A stretch of DNA of 14,438 nt from Flavisolibacter sp. (GCA_013695175.1 JACDAZ010000221.1:1-14438), one strand, 5' to 3'; shown: positions 1 through 6,991, numbered from the stretch's first letter. Program-made: numbers and translations. Notes: a model not told the origin generated them from the letters alone.

Positions 1-1148
1 GCTCTTTTACTTTGAATAGGAGCACCTGAATAGCGCCCGCTTGTATAAGTTGGAGCTAAATGATCTGGTACCGGTTCCACAGAATAGGGTTGGCGTGGAA
101 GTTTTCCAAAAAGGGCTGGTAATTTACCATCTGCTTTCTTTGATATAAAAGCTGCTTCTTTTAATAATTGTTCAGGAGTGGTAGCATAAAATTGTTTATC
201 TGTTCGCAGGAAGTGAATAAACTCTTTGAGATCTCCTTTAAAATTCACCTGTTGCATTACCTTATTCATTTCCTCCCTTATTCTTGCTACTTCCCTTAAT
301 CCTATCTGATAAACTTCTTCAGAACTTAAATTAGTTGATGTAAAATGCTTAACTCTTTCTTCATAAAAAGCTTTACCCTTTGGATAATGCGAAGCACCCA
401 GTGTTTCTCTTGTTTTAGGTATATAAGTAGAAGAGAAAAAATTATCGATCGATCTAAAAGCAGGTATAACATTTTTTACAATAGCTTCTTTTGCTTTTAC
501 AACTAAGTTATTCCAGTCGTTTTCATCTATACTATTTGGCTTTGCTGAAAAAGGTTTATAAAAAGTTGAATGTTCAATAGTATCAACAATATGACGTTTA
601 TAAGTGTTTTCGTAACCCGATAAAATTATTTTAGGTTGACTGATGCCTAATGCAAGACCATGTTCCATCAATTTCAAGTTTTCATCTACATACCTTGGTA
701 TATCATTAAGAAGATTGAGATACTGTTCTGCATCTTTTTTTGAATTAAAAATGGTGTTACTTCTTCTTACCAAAGCCGTATGAAACCCTTCATCTGATAA
801 TATAGGATTCAGGTATGATTTGTATTGGTAAGATGATAATTCATCATTTAAATTATGCTGTATCAGCTCCAGATTTATTTGGTCCTGGAAAGAAAGTCCT
901 TTTCTATTAATCGCTTTCAGCTTTTTATCAATTGCTGTATAAAATTGATATTGCTGATAAAAATATTTTTCTACACGGGAACCTAAAGGTTTGTTTGCAG
1001 CACTATCTCTTTGCCATACCTGCGTATTAAAATCTTTAATTTCTTTCAGAACTGCAATTATTTCCTTATTTGAACTATCCTGTTTTTGTTGTGCATGAAT
1101 TATTGAAAAAGAAAACAAAAAAAGAAGTGTAAAAAAATAGTATTTCAT
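1..1148 (-). CDS. Secreted DUF885-family protein, putative metallopeptidase-like hydrolase (3' end cut by window edge)
   Basis: An open frame runs without a stop from the ATG at 1148 to the window edge, giving 382 complete codons. Residues 1-19 (MKYYFFTLLF...IIHA) form a clear Sec signal peptide with a likely cut after HA and before QQK. There is no lipobox cysteine, so a periplasmic or secreted location is expected. The mature part is helical and charged. Its last visible stretch, around residues 345-380, contains FGKLPRQPYSVEPVP and then a TSGRYSGAP segment, which I recognise as typical of DUF885. Family members are usually near 600 residues and carry an HExxH-type motif further downstream; that part lies outside the window, so the catalytic residues are not visible. 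Its ATG overlaps the stop of the upstream aldehyde dehydrogenase by 4 nt (ATGA), which implies translational coupling. The substrate is unknown. A peptidase or amidase role is an inference from the family and the operon. Confidence 0.8.
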   Translation of the reverse strand, partial: MKYYFFTLLFLFSFSIIHAQQKQDSSNKEIIAVLKEIKDFNTQVWQRDSAANKPLGSRVEKYFYQQYQFYTAIDKKLKAINRKGLSFQDQINLELIQHNLNDELSSYQYKSYLNPILSDEGFHTALVRRSNTIFNSKKDAEQYLNLLNDIPRYVDENLKLMEHGLALGISQPKIILSGYENTYKRHIVDTIEHSTFYKPFSAKPNSIDENDWNNLVVKAKEAIVKNVIPAFRSIDNFFSSTYIPKTRETLGASHYPKGKAFYEERVKHFTSTNLSSEEVYQIGLREVARIREEMNKVMQQVNFKGDLKEFIHFLRTDKQFYATTPEQLLKEAAFISKKADGKLPALFGKLPRQPYSVEPVPDHLAPTYTSGRYSGAPIQSKR

Positions 1149-2629
1149 TCAATAATTTTTTTTGTAAGATGATCATTAACTGTTCTGTAAATATTCAAGG
1201 TATTTTCGTTTTTCAATTCATCAGGCAGCACTTCATTTGGCCAATTTTGAAAAGAAAGAGGTCTGGCAAAACGTTTTATGCCATCTGCACCAACACTTGT
1301 AAAACGACTGTCAGTAGTTGCAGGAAAAGGTCCCCCATGATGCATACTCAAACAAACTTCTACACCGGTAGGCACTCCATTTAAAATAAAACGACCGCAA
1401 ATGTTTTTTACCTGCTCAACTACATCTTCATAATGCTGCAGGTCTTCAGCTGTTGCCATAACAGAAGCAGTTAACTGTCCTTCCATATGCTGAACTACCT
1501 GTAACATTTCCTCTTTGGATTTACATTTTATAAGTAATGAATAAGGACCAAATACTTCCTGGTGTAAAACAGGATTATTTAAAAATGCGTGTGCCGATGC
1601 TGAAGCTATTGTAGGAATTCCTTCTGCATTTTCTTCCACTTCTAAATCGGAGATCAGTTCAATATTATCCTGTGCTAATGCAAGTTTCCTTTTTTCTTTA
1701 TAGGCAGTAGCAATACCGGAATGTAACATTTTAGCAGGTACTGAATTTTTTATTTCTTTACCCAGCGCTAAAATAAATTCTTTCAAACCATTTCCTTCCA
1801 TACCAATTAATAAGCCCGGGTTGGTACAAAATTGCCCAACACCCAATGTTATTGATGCAGCAATTGTTTTTGCCAATTCAGGTGCTGATTCAGTTAATTT
1901 ACCGGGTAAAAGAAAAACTGGATTGATACTTCCCATTTCAGCAAAAACAGGTATGGGCTCTTTACGCTGGTTTGCCCAGTCATACAGCGCTTTACCTCCG
2001 GTGAAAGAACCGGTAAAACCAACAGCTTTTGTAAAAGGATGCATAACCAGGGATTTTCCAACTTCAAATGATTTTCCATATACATGTGCAAAAACTCCTG
2101 CTGGTAAATTATTTTTTTCAACTGCTTTCATAATTGCATTTGCAATCATTTCAGAAGTTTTTGAATGAGCAGGATGTGCTTTAATGATAACAGGGCATCC
2201 TGCAGCAAATGCGCAAGCAGTATCGCCACCTGCTGTTGAATAAGCATATGGAAAATTTGAGGCACCAAAAACAACTACTGGTCCCAGCGGTACCATCATC
2301 TTCCTGATATCAGGCTTGGGTGGATTACGATCATCATTTGCAGTATCAATACGTGCTTCTAACCAATCTCCTCTTTCACATGCATCTGCATAACTGTTTA
2401 GTTGAAAAATAGTTCTCGTTCTTTCATTACGTAGACGTGCCTCCGGTAAATTGGTTTCTTCACCGGTTATTTGTAATAATTCATCACCCAATGCTTCTAC
2501 TTCCTCAGCAATGGTGCGCATAAAAGTGGCTCTTTTGCTTAAAGGAAATTTCCTATATTGATGGAAAGCCATCCAGCTTTCCTGCATCTTTAATTCTATT
2601 TCTTCTGTTGTTGCATCTTTAAATAACAT
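1145..2629 (-). CDS. NAD(P)-dependent aldehyde dehydrogenase, probably 2-oxoglutarate semialdehyde (2,5-dioxovalerate) dehydrogenase
   Basis: This 494-residue protein has the full aldehyde dehydrogenase fold. The cofactor-site segment FGASNFPYAYS (121-131) includes the conserved Asn125. Lys150 lies in VIIKAHPAHS, the nucleotide-binding loop is GFTGSFTGG (204-212), the general base Glu231 is in FAEMGS, the catalytic Cys268 is in GQFCTNPG, and EVFGP is at 358-362. The wording FGASNFPxA and FAEMGSxNP is typical of the ketoglutarate-semialdehyde dehydrogenase branch, which oxidises 2-oxoglutarate semialdehyde to 2-oxoglutarate in hydroxyproline, arabinose or glucarate catabolism. It acts in the cytoplasm. 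It follows a DHDPS-family lyase after a 9-nt gap and overlaps the DUF885 start by 4 nt, so the three form one operon. No Shine-Dalgarno precedes the ATG; the upstream bases are A/T-rich. The enzyme class is secure. The exact substrate rests on subfamily resemblance and the neighbour. Confidence 0.85.
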   Translation of the reverse strand: MLFKDATTEEIELKMQESWMAFHQYRKFPLSKRATFMRTIAEEVEALGDELLQITGEETNLPEARLRNERTRTIFQLNSYADACERGDWLEARIDTANDDRNPPKPDIRKMMVPLGPVVVFGASNFPYAYSTAGGDTACAFAAGCPVIIKAHPAHSKTSEMIANAIMKAVEKNNLPAGVFAHVYGKSFEVGKSLVMHPFTKAVGFTGSFTGGKALYDWANQRKEPIPVFAEMGSINPVFLLPGKLTESAPELAKTIAASITLGVGQFCTNPGLLIGMEGNGLKEFILALGKEIKNSVPAKMLHSGIATAYKEKRKLALAQDNIELISDLEVEENAEGIPTIASASAHAFLNNPVLHQEVFGPYSLLIKCKSKEEMLQVVQHMEGQLTASVMATAEDLQHYEDVVEQVKNICGRFILNGVPTGVEVCLSMHHGGPFPATTDSRFTSVGADGIKRFARPLSFQNWPNEVLPDELKNENTLNIYRTVNDHLTKKIIE

Positions 2630-2638
2630 GATAAAAAT

Positions 2639-3562
2639 TTAATCTGTTTCAATAGATAAATAATCTGGAAGTGTTGGACGCTCTGCCACTGCTTTAGAAA
2701 TAATACCTGATATTCTTTCTCTTTCTTCTCCCTCAAGTAGCAGCCTTGGAGCTCTTACATGTTCAGAACCTATTCCCACTTCAGCTTCGGCAAGTTTTAT
2801 ATATTGAACCAATTTAGGATGAATATCTAATTCCAGAAGCGGCATATACCACCTGTATATAGTTAGTGCCTCACTGATTCTACCAGCTTTCACTAATTTA
2901 TAAATAGCTACTGTTTCTTTTGGAAAAGCATCAACCAAACCTGCTACCCAGCCATCTGCTCCCAGGCAAAGTTCCTCCATAGCTAAAGTATCTATACCAC
3001 ATAATATTTTAAATCTGGTACCAAACCGGTTAATCATCCTGGTTACATTAGTTACATCCCTGGTTGATTCTTTTACTGATTGAATATTTTGTTCTTCAGC
3101 CAATTCTTCAAACATATCCAAAGTCACTTCTATTTTATAATCAACAGGATTGTTATAAATCATAATTGGAAGTTCTGTAGAACTTGCGATGGTTTTAAAA
3201 TAAGTTACTGTTTCTGTATGATCAGATTTATACCGCATAGGAGGTAATAACATTAAGCCCTGAACTCCCCAATCTTTAGCTAACTGAGCTTGCCTTAATG
3301 CTTCTCTTGTGGCGCCTTCTGCAATATTCAAAACTACCGGTACTTTGCCTTCTACTTTTTGTAAAGCATTTTTTACCAATTTTTCTTTTTCTTCTATTGA
3401 TAAAACACTTGCTTCTCCTAATGTTCCACCAAGGATGATTCCGTTTACTCCTGCTTCTAATTGGGCTTCAAGATTTTTATTAAATAAAATAAGATCTAAT
3501 TCATCATCAGCCGTAAACTTTGTAGTAAGAGCCGGGAAAACTCCATTCCAGTTAATTGACAT
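2639..3562 (-). CDS. DHDPS/NAL-family lyase, probably 1-pyrroline-4-hydroxy-2-carboxylate deaminase
   Basis: This 307-residue class I aldolase-type TIM barrel belongs to the dihydrodipicolinate synthase superfamily. Visible signatures are GGTLGEASVLS (45-55, the pyruvate-carboxylate-binding loop, GTTGES in DapA), the catalytic Tyr136 in IYNNP, and the Schiff-base Lys164 in SVKESTRD. The C-terminal part, with LDIHPKLVQYIKLAE (245-259) and VRAPRLLLEGEERER (269-283), resembles hydroxyproline-pathway deaminases more than biosynthetic DapA. These enzymes turn 1-pyrroline-4-hydroxy-2-carboxylate into 2-oxoglutarate semialdehyde, the substrate of the dehydrogenase encoded 9 nt downstream. Alternatives in the same superfamily are 5-keto-4-deoxyglucarate dehydratase and 2-keto-3-deoxypentonate dehydratase, which give the same product. 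The hydroxyproline epimerase and the D-hydroxyproline oxidase needed for a full pathway are not in this window. It is the first gene of the operon, divergent from the small gene at 3824. Confidence 0.8.
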   Translation of the reverse strand: MSINWNGVFPALTTKFTADDELDLILFNKNLEAQLEAGVNGIILGGTLGEASVLSIEEKEKLVKNALQKVEGKVPVVLNIAEGATREALRQAQLAKDWGVQGLMLLPPMRYKSDHTETVTYFKTIASSTELPIMIYNNPVDYKIEVTLDMFEELAEEQNIQSVKESTRDVTNVTRMINRFGTRFKILCGIDTLAMEELCLGADGWVAGLVDAFPKETVAIYKLVKAGRISEALTIYRWYMPLLELDIHPKLVQYIKLAEAEVGIGSEHVRAPRLLLEGEERERISGIISKAVAERPTLPDYLSIETD

Positions 3563-3823
3563 AAAATAGTTTCAGGTGGAAATTTACCGATTCTAATTAT
3601 AAATAGATTTCCTTACCTAAGAAATTTAGTTACAAGTATAGAGAGATGATGTTGTTTTAAAATTTTTAATAAAAAGGATGGCTTTTACCCATTAAATAAT
3701 TTACTGCAATACGACTTTAATTTCAATAAATAATTTTTAATTTTTTCTGCGCCAGCTATTGCATATTCTAAAATTATGGTTTATTTTTCGCCACGTTAAG
3801 TAAAACCATCCAACATCCAACAA
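3563..3823. other. Divergent intergenic region
   Basis: This 261-nt, strongly AT-rich spacer separates the minus-strand catabolic operon from the plus-strand small genes. It must hold the minus-strand promoter for the DHDPS-family gene, but I could not find a convincing TTTG / TAnnTTTG pair on that strand. The best partial match is CAAGTATA at 3633-3640 (TATACTTG on the minus strand), and it has no upstream partner. A better plus-strand candidate is listed separately. I saw no tRNA, strong hairpin or small ORF worth reporting. Confidence 0.6.
3758..3789 (+). promoter_or_regulatory. Candidate Bacteroidota-type promoter for the small-gene cluster
   Basis: ATTG at 3758-3761 lies 20 nt before TATTTTTC at 3782-3789. 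This is one mismatch in each box from the Bacteroidota housekeeping pattern TTTG-N19-20-TAnnTTTG. A start site near 3796 would leave a leader of about 28 nt before the ATG at 3824. AT-rich sequence gives such matches by chance, so this is tentative. Confidence 0.3.
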
Positions 3824-4027
3824 ATGAAAAATCTATTTCGCCTTACCCGAAAAGAAGGTAAAATGCCTTCGCAATCTGCTGATGCAATTAAAAGCATACA
3901 AGCTTTAGTTTCTAAAAATTTTCCATTTCTTTCTGAGCATGAACAAAAAATACTAATTGTTGAGTGCCTTTTAGAGCTGGGTTTTGAAAAGCAATATCTG
4001 CGTAAGCAAATATTGGAAAGCGCATAA
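3824..4027 (+). CDS. Small hypothetical protein (67 aa)
   Basis: I do not recognise this protein. It begins MKNLFRLTRKEG and is basic at the N-terminus, then predicted to be mostly alpha-helical. A central amphipathic part, ALVSKNFPFLSEHEQKILIVE (about 27-47), is followed by LLELGFEKQYLRKQILESA. There is no signal peptide, membrane segment or cysteine. An internal ATG at 3863 (Met14, KMPSQ) would give a 54-residue form; neither start has a Shine-Dalgarno. The gene is first in a same-strand run of small genes, 119 nt ahead of the next one. Reality is supported by the sensible residue composition and by the absence of a better frame. The 120-codon opposite-strand frame overlapping its 3' end looks like a shadow. 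Confidence 0.55.
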   Translation: MKNLFRLTRKEGKMPSQSADAIKSIQALVSKNFPFLSEHEQKILIVECLLELGFEKQYLRKQILESA

Positions 4028-4053
4028 TCATCAATAAAATAAGTTTTTTATAC

Positions 4054-4071
4054 ACCTGAATACGTTCAGGT
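4054..4071. repeat. Perfect 7-bp inverted repeat between two small genes
   Basis: ACCTGAA (4054-4060), TACG (4061-4064) and TTCAGGT (4065-4071) form a perfect dyad with a 4-nt loop, 27 nt after the stop of the 67-residue gene and 76 nt before the next ATG. No T-run follows on either strand in a terminator-like position; a TTTTTT run precedes it on the plus strand. It may be a weak hairpin in the mRNA or an operator-like site. The function is unknown. Confidence 0.4.
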
Positions 4072-4146
4072 TTACCTGCTATTGCGCAGCTATTAAGGCA
4101 TGCGAATTGTATAACTATTGCTATTATCAACTTAAAAATTTTTGAT

Positions 4147-4365
4147 ATGAGCAATAGAGAAAAAGGAAGTCCTGCAGGCGCAAATAAAAGTGAAGGAACA
4201 GGTACACCTGCTGAAAAGTATAGTGATAACCTGGATAGAGACCAGGAACTTACTGAAAAATTTACTGATGGCAAAGATGGTTTAGCTGAGCACGTAAGAG
4301 AAATTAATCCTAACAGAAATGTAGATAAAGAAGATGCTACTAATGCAGGTGGTTACAAAAACTAA
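4147..4365 (+). CDS. Small hydrophilic, probably disordered hypothetical protein (72 aa)
   Basis: The 72-residue product is almost devoid of hydrophobic residues and is rich in Gly, Asn, Asp, Glu, Lys, Ser and Thr. It opens MSNREKGSPAGANKSEGTG and ends EDATNAGGYKN. There is no cysteine, tryptophan, signal peptide or membrane segment. This composition suggests an intrinsically disordered cytoplasmic protein, loosely like hydrophilin or stress-type small proteins, but I recognise no family. The ATG at 4147 follows an A/T-rich leader without a Shine-Dalgarno. The TPR gene starts 33 nt downstream on the same strand, so co-transcription is likely. Confidence 0.6.
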   Translation: MSNREKGSPAGANKSEGTGTPAEKYSDNLDRDQELTEKFTDGKDGLAEHVREINPNRNVDKEDATNAGGYKN

Positions 4366-4398
4366 TCTGCACCATTTTCTCCGGTTAAATCATTGATT

Positions 4399-4833
4399 AT
4401 GGCATTGGAATTAGCCAAGTCATACAAGGAATTACTTGATCAGGCTAAAGAAGCTGAACTAGCTTCAGATATAGAAAAAGCAATACGATATTATGAAAAG
4501 GCTACCAGGTTAAAACCGCTGGAGCTTTTTGCATATAACAGGCTTATGATCATCTATCGCAAAGGGAAAAATTATACTGCCGAATTAAACACTATCAAAA
4601 GGGGCATAGAGAAGATTTTGCAGGAAAAGCAAAAACGGGAAAAAAATTTCAATACAAAACATAAGAAAGCTGCCAGGCTAAGTAAAACTTTATTAAAAGC
4701 ATTAGGATCACCCGGATCAAAAGAAATAGAAAAAGCTTATCCTGAACCAGTTAATACCTGGCAAAAACGAAAGTTGCTTGTAGAGCAAAAACTTACCAAA
4801 AAACCTACTGCAGGAAAAAAAAGTAAGAAATAG
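4399..4833 (+). CDS. Small TPR-repeat protein with lysine-rich C-terminus
   Basis: I start this gene at the ATG at 4399 (MALELAKSYK, 144 residues). The TTG two codons upstream is a poorer choice. Residues about 8-62 fold as a tetratricopeptide unit plus a further helix pair: LLDQAKEAELASDIEKAIRY, then YEKATRLKP, then a second helical pair ending in GIEKIL. This is the usual TPR spacing of A-x8-A and P at the repeat end. The rest, about residues 70-144, is very basic and ends in KKPTAGKKSKK, so contact with nucleic acid or an acidic partner is possible. There is no signal peptide. It lies 33 nt after the hydrophilic small gene and 135 nt before the next start. TPR modules usually mediate protein contacts; the partner here is unknown. 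Confidence 0.7.
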   Translation: MALELAKSYKELLDQAKEAELASDIEKAIRYYEKATRLKPLELFAYNRLMIIYRKGKNYTAELNTIKRGIEKILQEKQKREKNFNTKHKKAARLSKTLLKALGSPGSKEIEKAYPEPVNTWQKRKLLVEQKLTKKPTAGKKSKK

Positions 4834-4871
4834 GGTTTCTTTTTTTGTCTGTTTGATATGTAAGAAAGATT

Positions 4872-4879
4872 TACATTTG
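4872..4879 (+). promoter_or_regulatory. Candidate -7 element (TACATTTG)
   Basis: TACATTTG matches the Bacteroidota -7 pattern TAnnTTTG exactly and lies in the 135-nt gap before the 82-residue gene. Upstream TTTG copies are at 4852-4855 (16-nt spacer) and 4844-4847 (24-nt spacer), neither at the preferred 19-20 nt. If real, transcription would begin near 4886 and give an 83-nt leader containing the consensus Shine-Dalgarno. Confidence 0.3.
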
Positions 4880-4951
4880 TTTTCTCTTTTGATAAAACAG
4901 AAAAAAGTAATATATTTTCTTATTGCTGCATAATCTTTGTGACAACCTATT

Positions 4952-4959
4952 AAAGGAGG
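4952..4959 (+). promoter_or_regulatory. Consensus Shine-Dalgarno (AAAGGAGG)
   Basis: AAAGGAGG is fully complementary to the 3' end of bacterial 16S rRNA (CCUCCUUU). It touches the ATG at 4960 but is 9 nt from the ATG at 4969, so it selects 4969 as the start. No other gene here has a comparable site: mrpA, rimO, DUF4295, the aldehyde dehydrogenase and the response regulator have none, and ftsY has only AAAGGA. In Bacteroidota the anti-Shine-Dalgarno is known to be sequestered on the ribosome, so such a site is exceptional. Confidence 0.8.
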
Positions 4960-4968
4960 ATGAATAAA

Positions 4969-5217
4969 ATGAAGATGTTGAACTTCCAGGTTATGGATGA
5001 AAATAAAAAGATTAATATATTATATCGGCAAGGTATTTATATTGGTAAAAGAAAATTTTTAAATTTTTGTACTGTTTTATACCAATTAGATAGTTTTTAT
5101 GTGGAACTATATTATAAGAAATATCGAACCTATATAGATAAGATCAGAGTTTTTGAGAGTACAGAATTATTAGAACCGTATTTAGATCAGATAGATGTAG
5201 AACACCTTGTTACTTAA
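4969..5217 (+). CDS. Small hypothetical protein with strong Shine-Dalgarno (82 aa)
   Basis: The frame opens at 4960 (MNKMKML), but the AAAGGAGG at 4952-4959 is correctly spaced only for the ATG at 4969, giving 82 residues from MKMLNFQVMDENKK. I do not recognise the family. The protein is rich in Tyr, Ile, Lys and Leu, with a beta-type pattern (INILYRQGIYIGKRKFLNF), one cysteine (CTVLYQL) and an aromatic run, FYVELYYKKYRTYIDK, then an acidic C-terminal helix, ELLEPYLDQIDVEHL. There is no signal peptide or true membrane segment. The alternation of strands and helix suggests a compact small fold. It precedes the response regulator by 19 nt and is probably co-transcribed with it, so a part in signalling or in controlling that regulator is possible but unproven. 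Confidence 0.7.
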   Translation: MKMLNFQVMDENKKINILYRQGIYIGKRKFLNFCTVLYQLDSFYVELYYKKYRTYIDKIRVFESTELLEPYLDQIDVEHLVT

Positions 5218-5236
5218 AATAAAAACCGCCACCAAA

Positions 5237-5680
5237 ATGACTATGCCCCCGACACAAAAAAACATCATATTATACGCAGATGATGATCCTGATGATTTAG
5301 AGTTAGTACAGGAAGCATTTAGGAAATATGCTGCCAATGTTGATGTTTTGACTGCAACTGATGGCAGCCAGGCACTCTCCTATCTTTTAAGTATCAATGA
5401 AGGAGAACCAACTCCATGCCTGATCATACTGGACATTAATATGCCAATGCTTTCAGGTAAAGATGTTTTAGTAAGATTAAGACAAGAGGAGCGCTTTGAG
5501 GCTACTCCTGTAGTTTTATTTACTACTTCATCAATGTCCCTTGATGCGCAGTTTGCAAAACACTATAATGCAGGTTTTATAACCAAACCATTAGATTCCA
5601 GTCAAATGAGAAAAATTACCGAGCAGTTTATAAGACATTGTACAGAAGATATTCAAAAGCTGATAAAACGAACATTATAA
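5237..5680 (+). CDS. Single-domain response regulator (CheY/Rcp1-like receiver)
   Basis: This is a 147-residue stand-alone receiver domain with no output domain. I choose the ATG at 5237 over the TTG at 5207, which overlaps the upstream gene and adds a non-conserved tail. The ATG at 5243 is also possible. Key residues are visible: the acidic cluster DDDPDD (15-20), the phospho-acceptor Asp66 in LIILDINMP, the switch Thr96/Thr97 in LFTTSS, and the conserved Lys117 in ITKPLD. The DDDPDD start and the long loop before CLIILDINMP are characteristic of Rcp1-type regulators common in Bacteroidota, which take phosphate from hybrid or phytochrome-like kinases. No histidine kinase is in the window, so its partner is elsewhere. 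The 3' end overlaps the convergent rimO by 6 nt (5675-5680). Confidence 0.9.
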   Translation: MTMPPTQKNIILYADDDPDDLELVQEAFRKYAANVDVLTATDGSQALSYLLSINEGEPTPCLIILDINMPMLSGKDVLVRLRQEERFEATPVVLFTTSSMSLDAQFAKHYNAGFITKPLDSSQMRKITEQFIRHCTEDIQKLIKRTL

Positions 5681-6991
5681 AATATCAGTGACTTCACCTT
5701 CAAGGTCATAATCAAAAGCTTTAATGATTTTGACATTATAAAATGATCCTGTTTGTAGTTTACCGGATGATGAAATGATTACTTCATTATCAACTTCTAC
5801 ACTGTCAAATTCGGTTCTGCCAAGATATTTGCCAGCTTCTTTTTTATCTATTAATACTTTAAACTCCTGCCCTATTTTTTGTTGGTTTTTTTCAAAACTT
5901 ATTTCTTGCTGAACAGCCATAATTTCTTCTGCTCGTTGCTGTTTTTCTTCAACTGGTACATCATCTTGCAATCCATAAGCAGGAGTATCTTCTTCATGTG
6001 AATAAGTAAATATACCAACCCGGTCAAATCTTTGCTTTACCAAAAAAGCTTTTAATTCTTCTACATCGTCAAGGGTTTCTCCCGGAAACCCAGTGATTAA
6101 TGTTGTACGTATACAAATACCGGGAACAGTTTCTCTTACCTGAACAATTAATTCTTCCATTTCTGCCCTTGTAATTTGCCGGCGCATTGCTGACAGCATA
6201 TTATCTGCTGCATGTTGCAGGGGCATATCAAGATAATTACAAATGTTATCACGCTCCCGCATTACATCTAATATCTCAAAAGGAAATTTATGAGGATAGG
6301 CATAATGTAACCGGATCCATTCAATGCCTTTTACATCACTTAATCTTTTCAACAGGTCAGCCAACATTCTTTTTTTATAGATATCCAATCCATAATAAGT
6401 AAGTTCCTGTGCAATCAGCATTATTTCTTTCACCCCACGACTGGCCAGTAATTCTGCTTCTTTTACCAGATCATCTATAGTACGGCTTATATGTTTACCA
6501 CGCATTAGTGGAATGGCACAAAAGGCACAGGTACGGTTACAGCCTTCAGAAATTTTTAAATATGCATAATGCTGAGGTGTTGCTAATAGCCGCTCTCCTA
6601 TCAATTCAGATTTATAATCTGCATTTAACTTTTTTAGCATCAGGGGCAATTCCATAGTACCAAACCAGGCATCCACTTCAGGTATAGATTGCTCTAGATC
6701 CTCCCGATATCTCTGGCTTAAACAACCGGTAACATATACTTTTTCAAGCCTGCCCTTCTGCTTTAAATTCACCTGCTCCAGGATGGTATTAACACTCTCT
6801 TCTTTTGCTTTATCAATAAAACCACAGGTATTTACAATAACAATGTTATGATCCTTTGCAAGGCTTTCGTGTACAGTTTCGATAGCATTTGCTTTTAACT
6901 GTCCGCTGATTACCTCACTATCCACCAGGTTTTTGCTACAACCTAATGTAATGATGTTTACTTTGTTTTGTCTTAATGTTTTTGATCTCAT
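5675..6991 (-). CDS. rimO: Ribosomal protein uS12 (Asp) methylthiotransferase RimO
   Basis: This 438-residue radical-SAM methylthiotransferase adds a methylthio group to the conserved aspartate of ribosomal protein uS12. Domain order is complete. The N-terminal UPF0004 domain has auxiliary-cluster cysteines Cys18 (TLGCSKNLVDSE), Cys56 (NTCGFID) and Cys90 (VTGCLSQ). The radical-SAM motif CNRTCAFC has Cys151, Cys155 and Cys158, followed by IPLMRGKHISR. The C-terminal TRAM domain spans about 373-438. The TLGCSKNxVDSE and MRGKHxSR wording favours RimO over the tRNA enzyme MiaB. The ATG at 6991 has no Shine-Dalgarno. In many Bacteroidota rimO directly follows ftsY; here a divergently oriented Mrp operon lies between them, so rimO needs its own promoter. 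Confidence 0.95.
   Translation of the reverse strand: MRSKTLRQNKVNIITLGCSKNLVDSEVISGQLKANAIETVHESLAKDHNIVIVNTCGFIDKAKEESVNTILEQVNLKQKGRLEKVYVTGCLSQRYREDLEQSIPEVDAWFGTMELPLMLKKLNADYKSELIGERLLATPQHYAYLKISEGCNRTCAFCAIPLMRGKHISRTIDDLVKEAELLASRGVKEIMLIAQELTYYGLDIYKKRMLADLLKRLSDVKGIEWIRLHYAYPHKFPFEILDVMRERDNICNYLDMPLQHAADNMLSAMRRQITRAEMEELIVQVRETVPGICIRTTLITGFPGETLDDVEELKAFLVKQRFDRVGIFTYSHEEDTPAYGLQDDVPVEEKQQRAEEIMAVQQEISFEKNQQKIGQEFKVLIDKKEAGKYLGRTEFDSVEVDNEVIISSSGKLQTGSFYNVKIIKAFDYDLEGEVTDIL

Noticed and set aside
1821..2168. A 115-codon plus-strand open frame inside the aldehyde dehydrogenase
   Set aside because: It is the complement of catalytic-domain sequence containing the conserved Glu and Cys; a shadow.
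3912..4274. A 120-codon minus-strand open frame over two small plus-strand genes
   Set aside because: Its product is a Leu/Ile/Ser-rich mixture typical of an antisense shadow. It overlaps two better plus-strand genes and the intergenic dyad.
4393..4398. TTG start for the TPR gene
   Set aside because: The ATG two codons downstream is a more usual start and loses nothing.
4834..4850. T-rich stretch after the TPR gene as a terminator
   Set aside because: No convincing GC stem precedes the T-run, only an A-rich coding end.
5207..5236. TTG start for the response regulator
   Set aside because: It would overlap the upstream gene and add ten residues outside the receiver fold.
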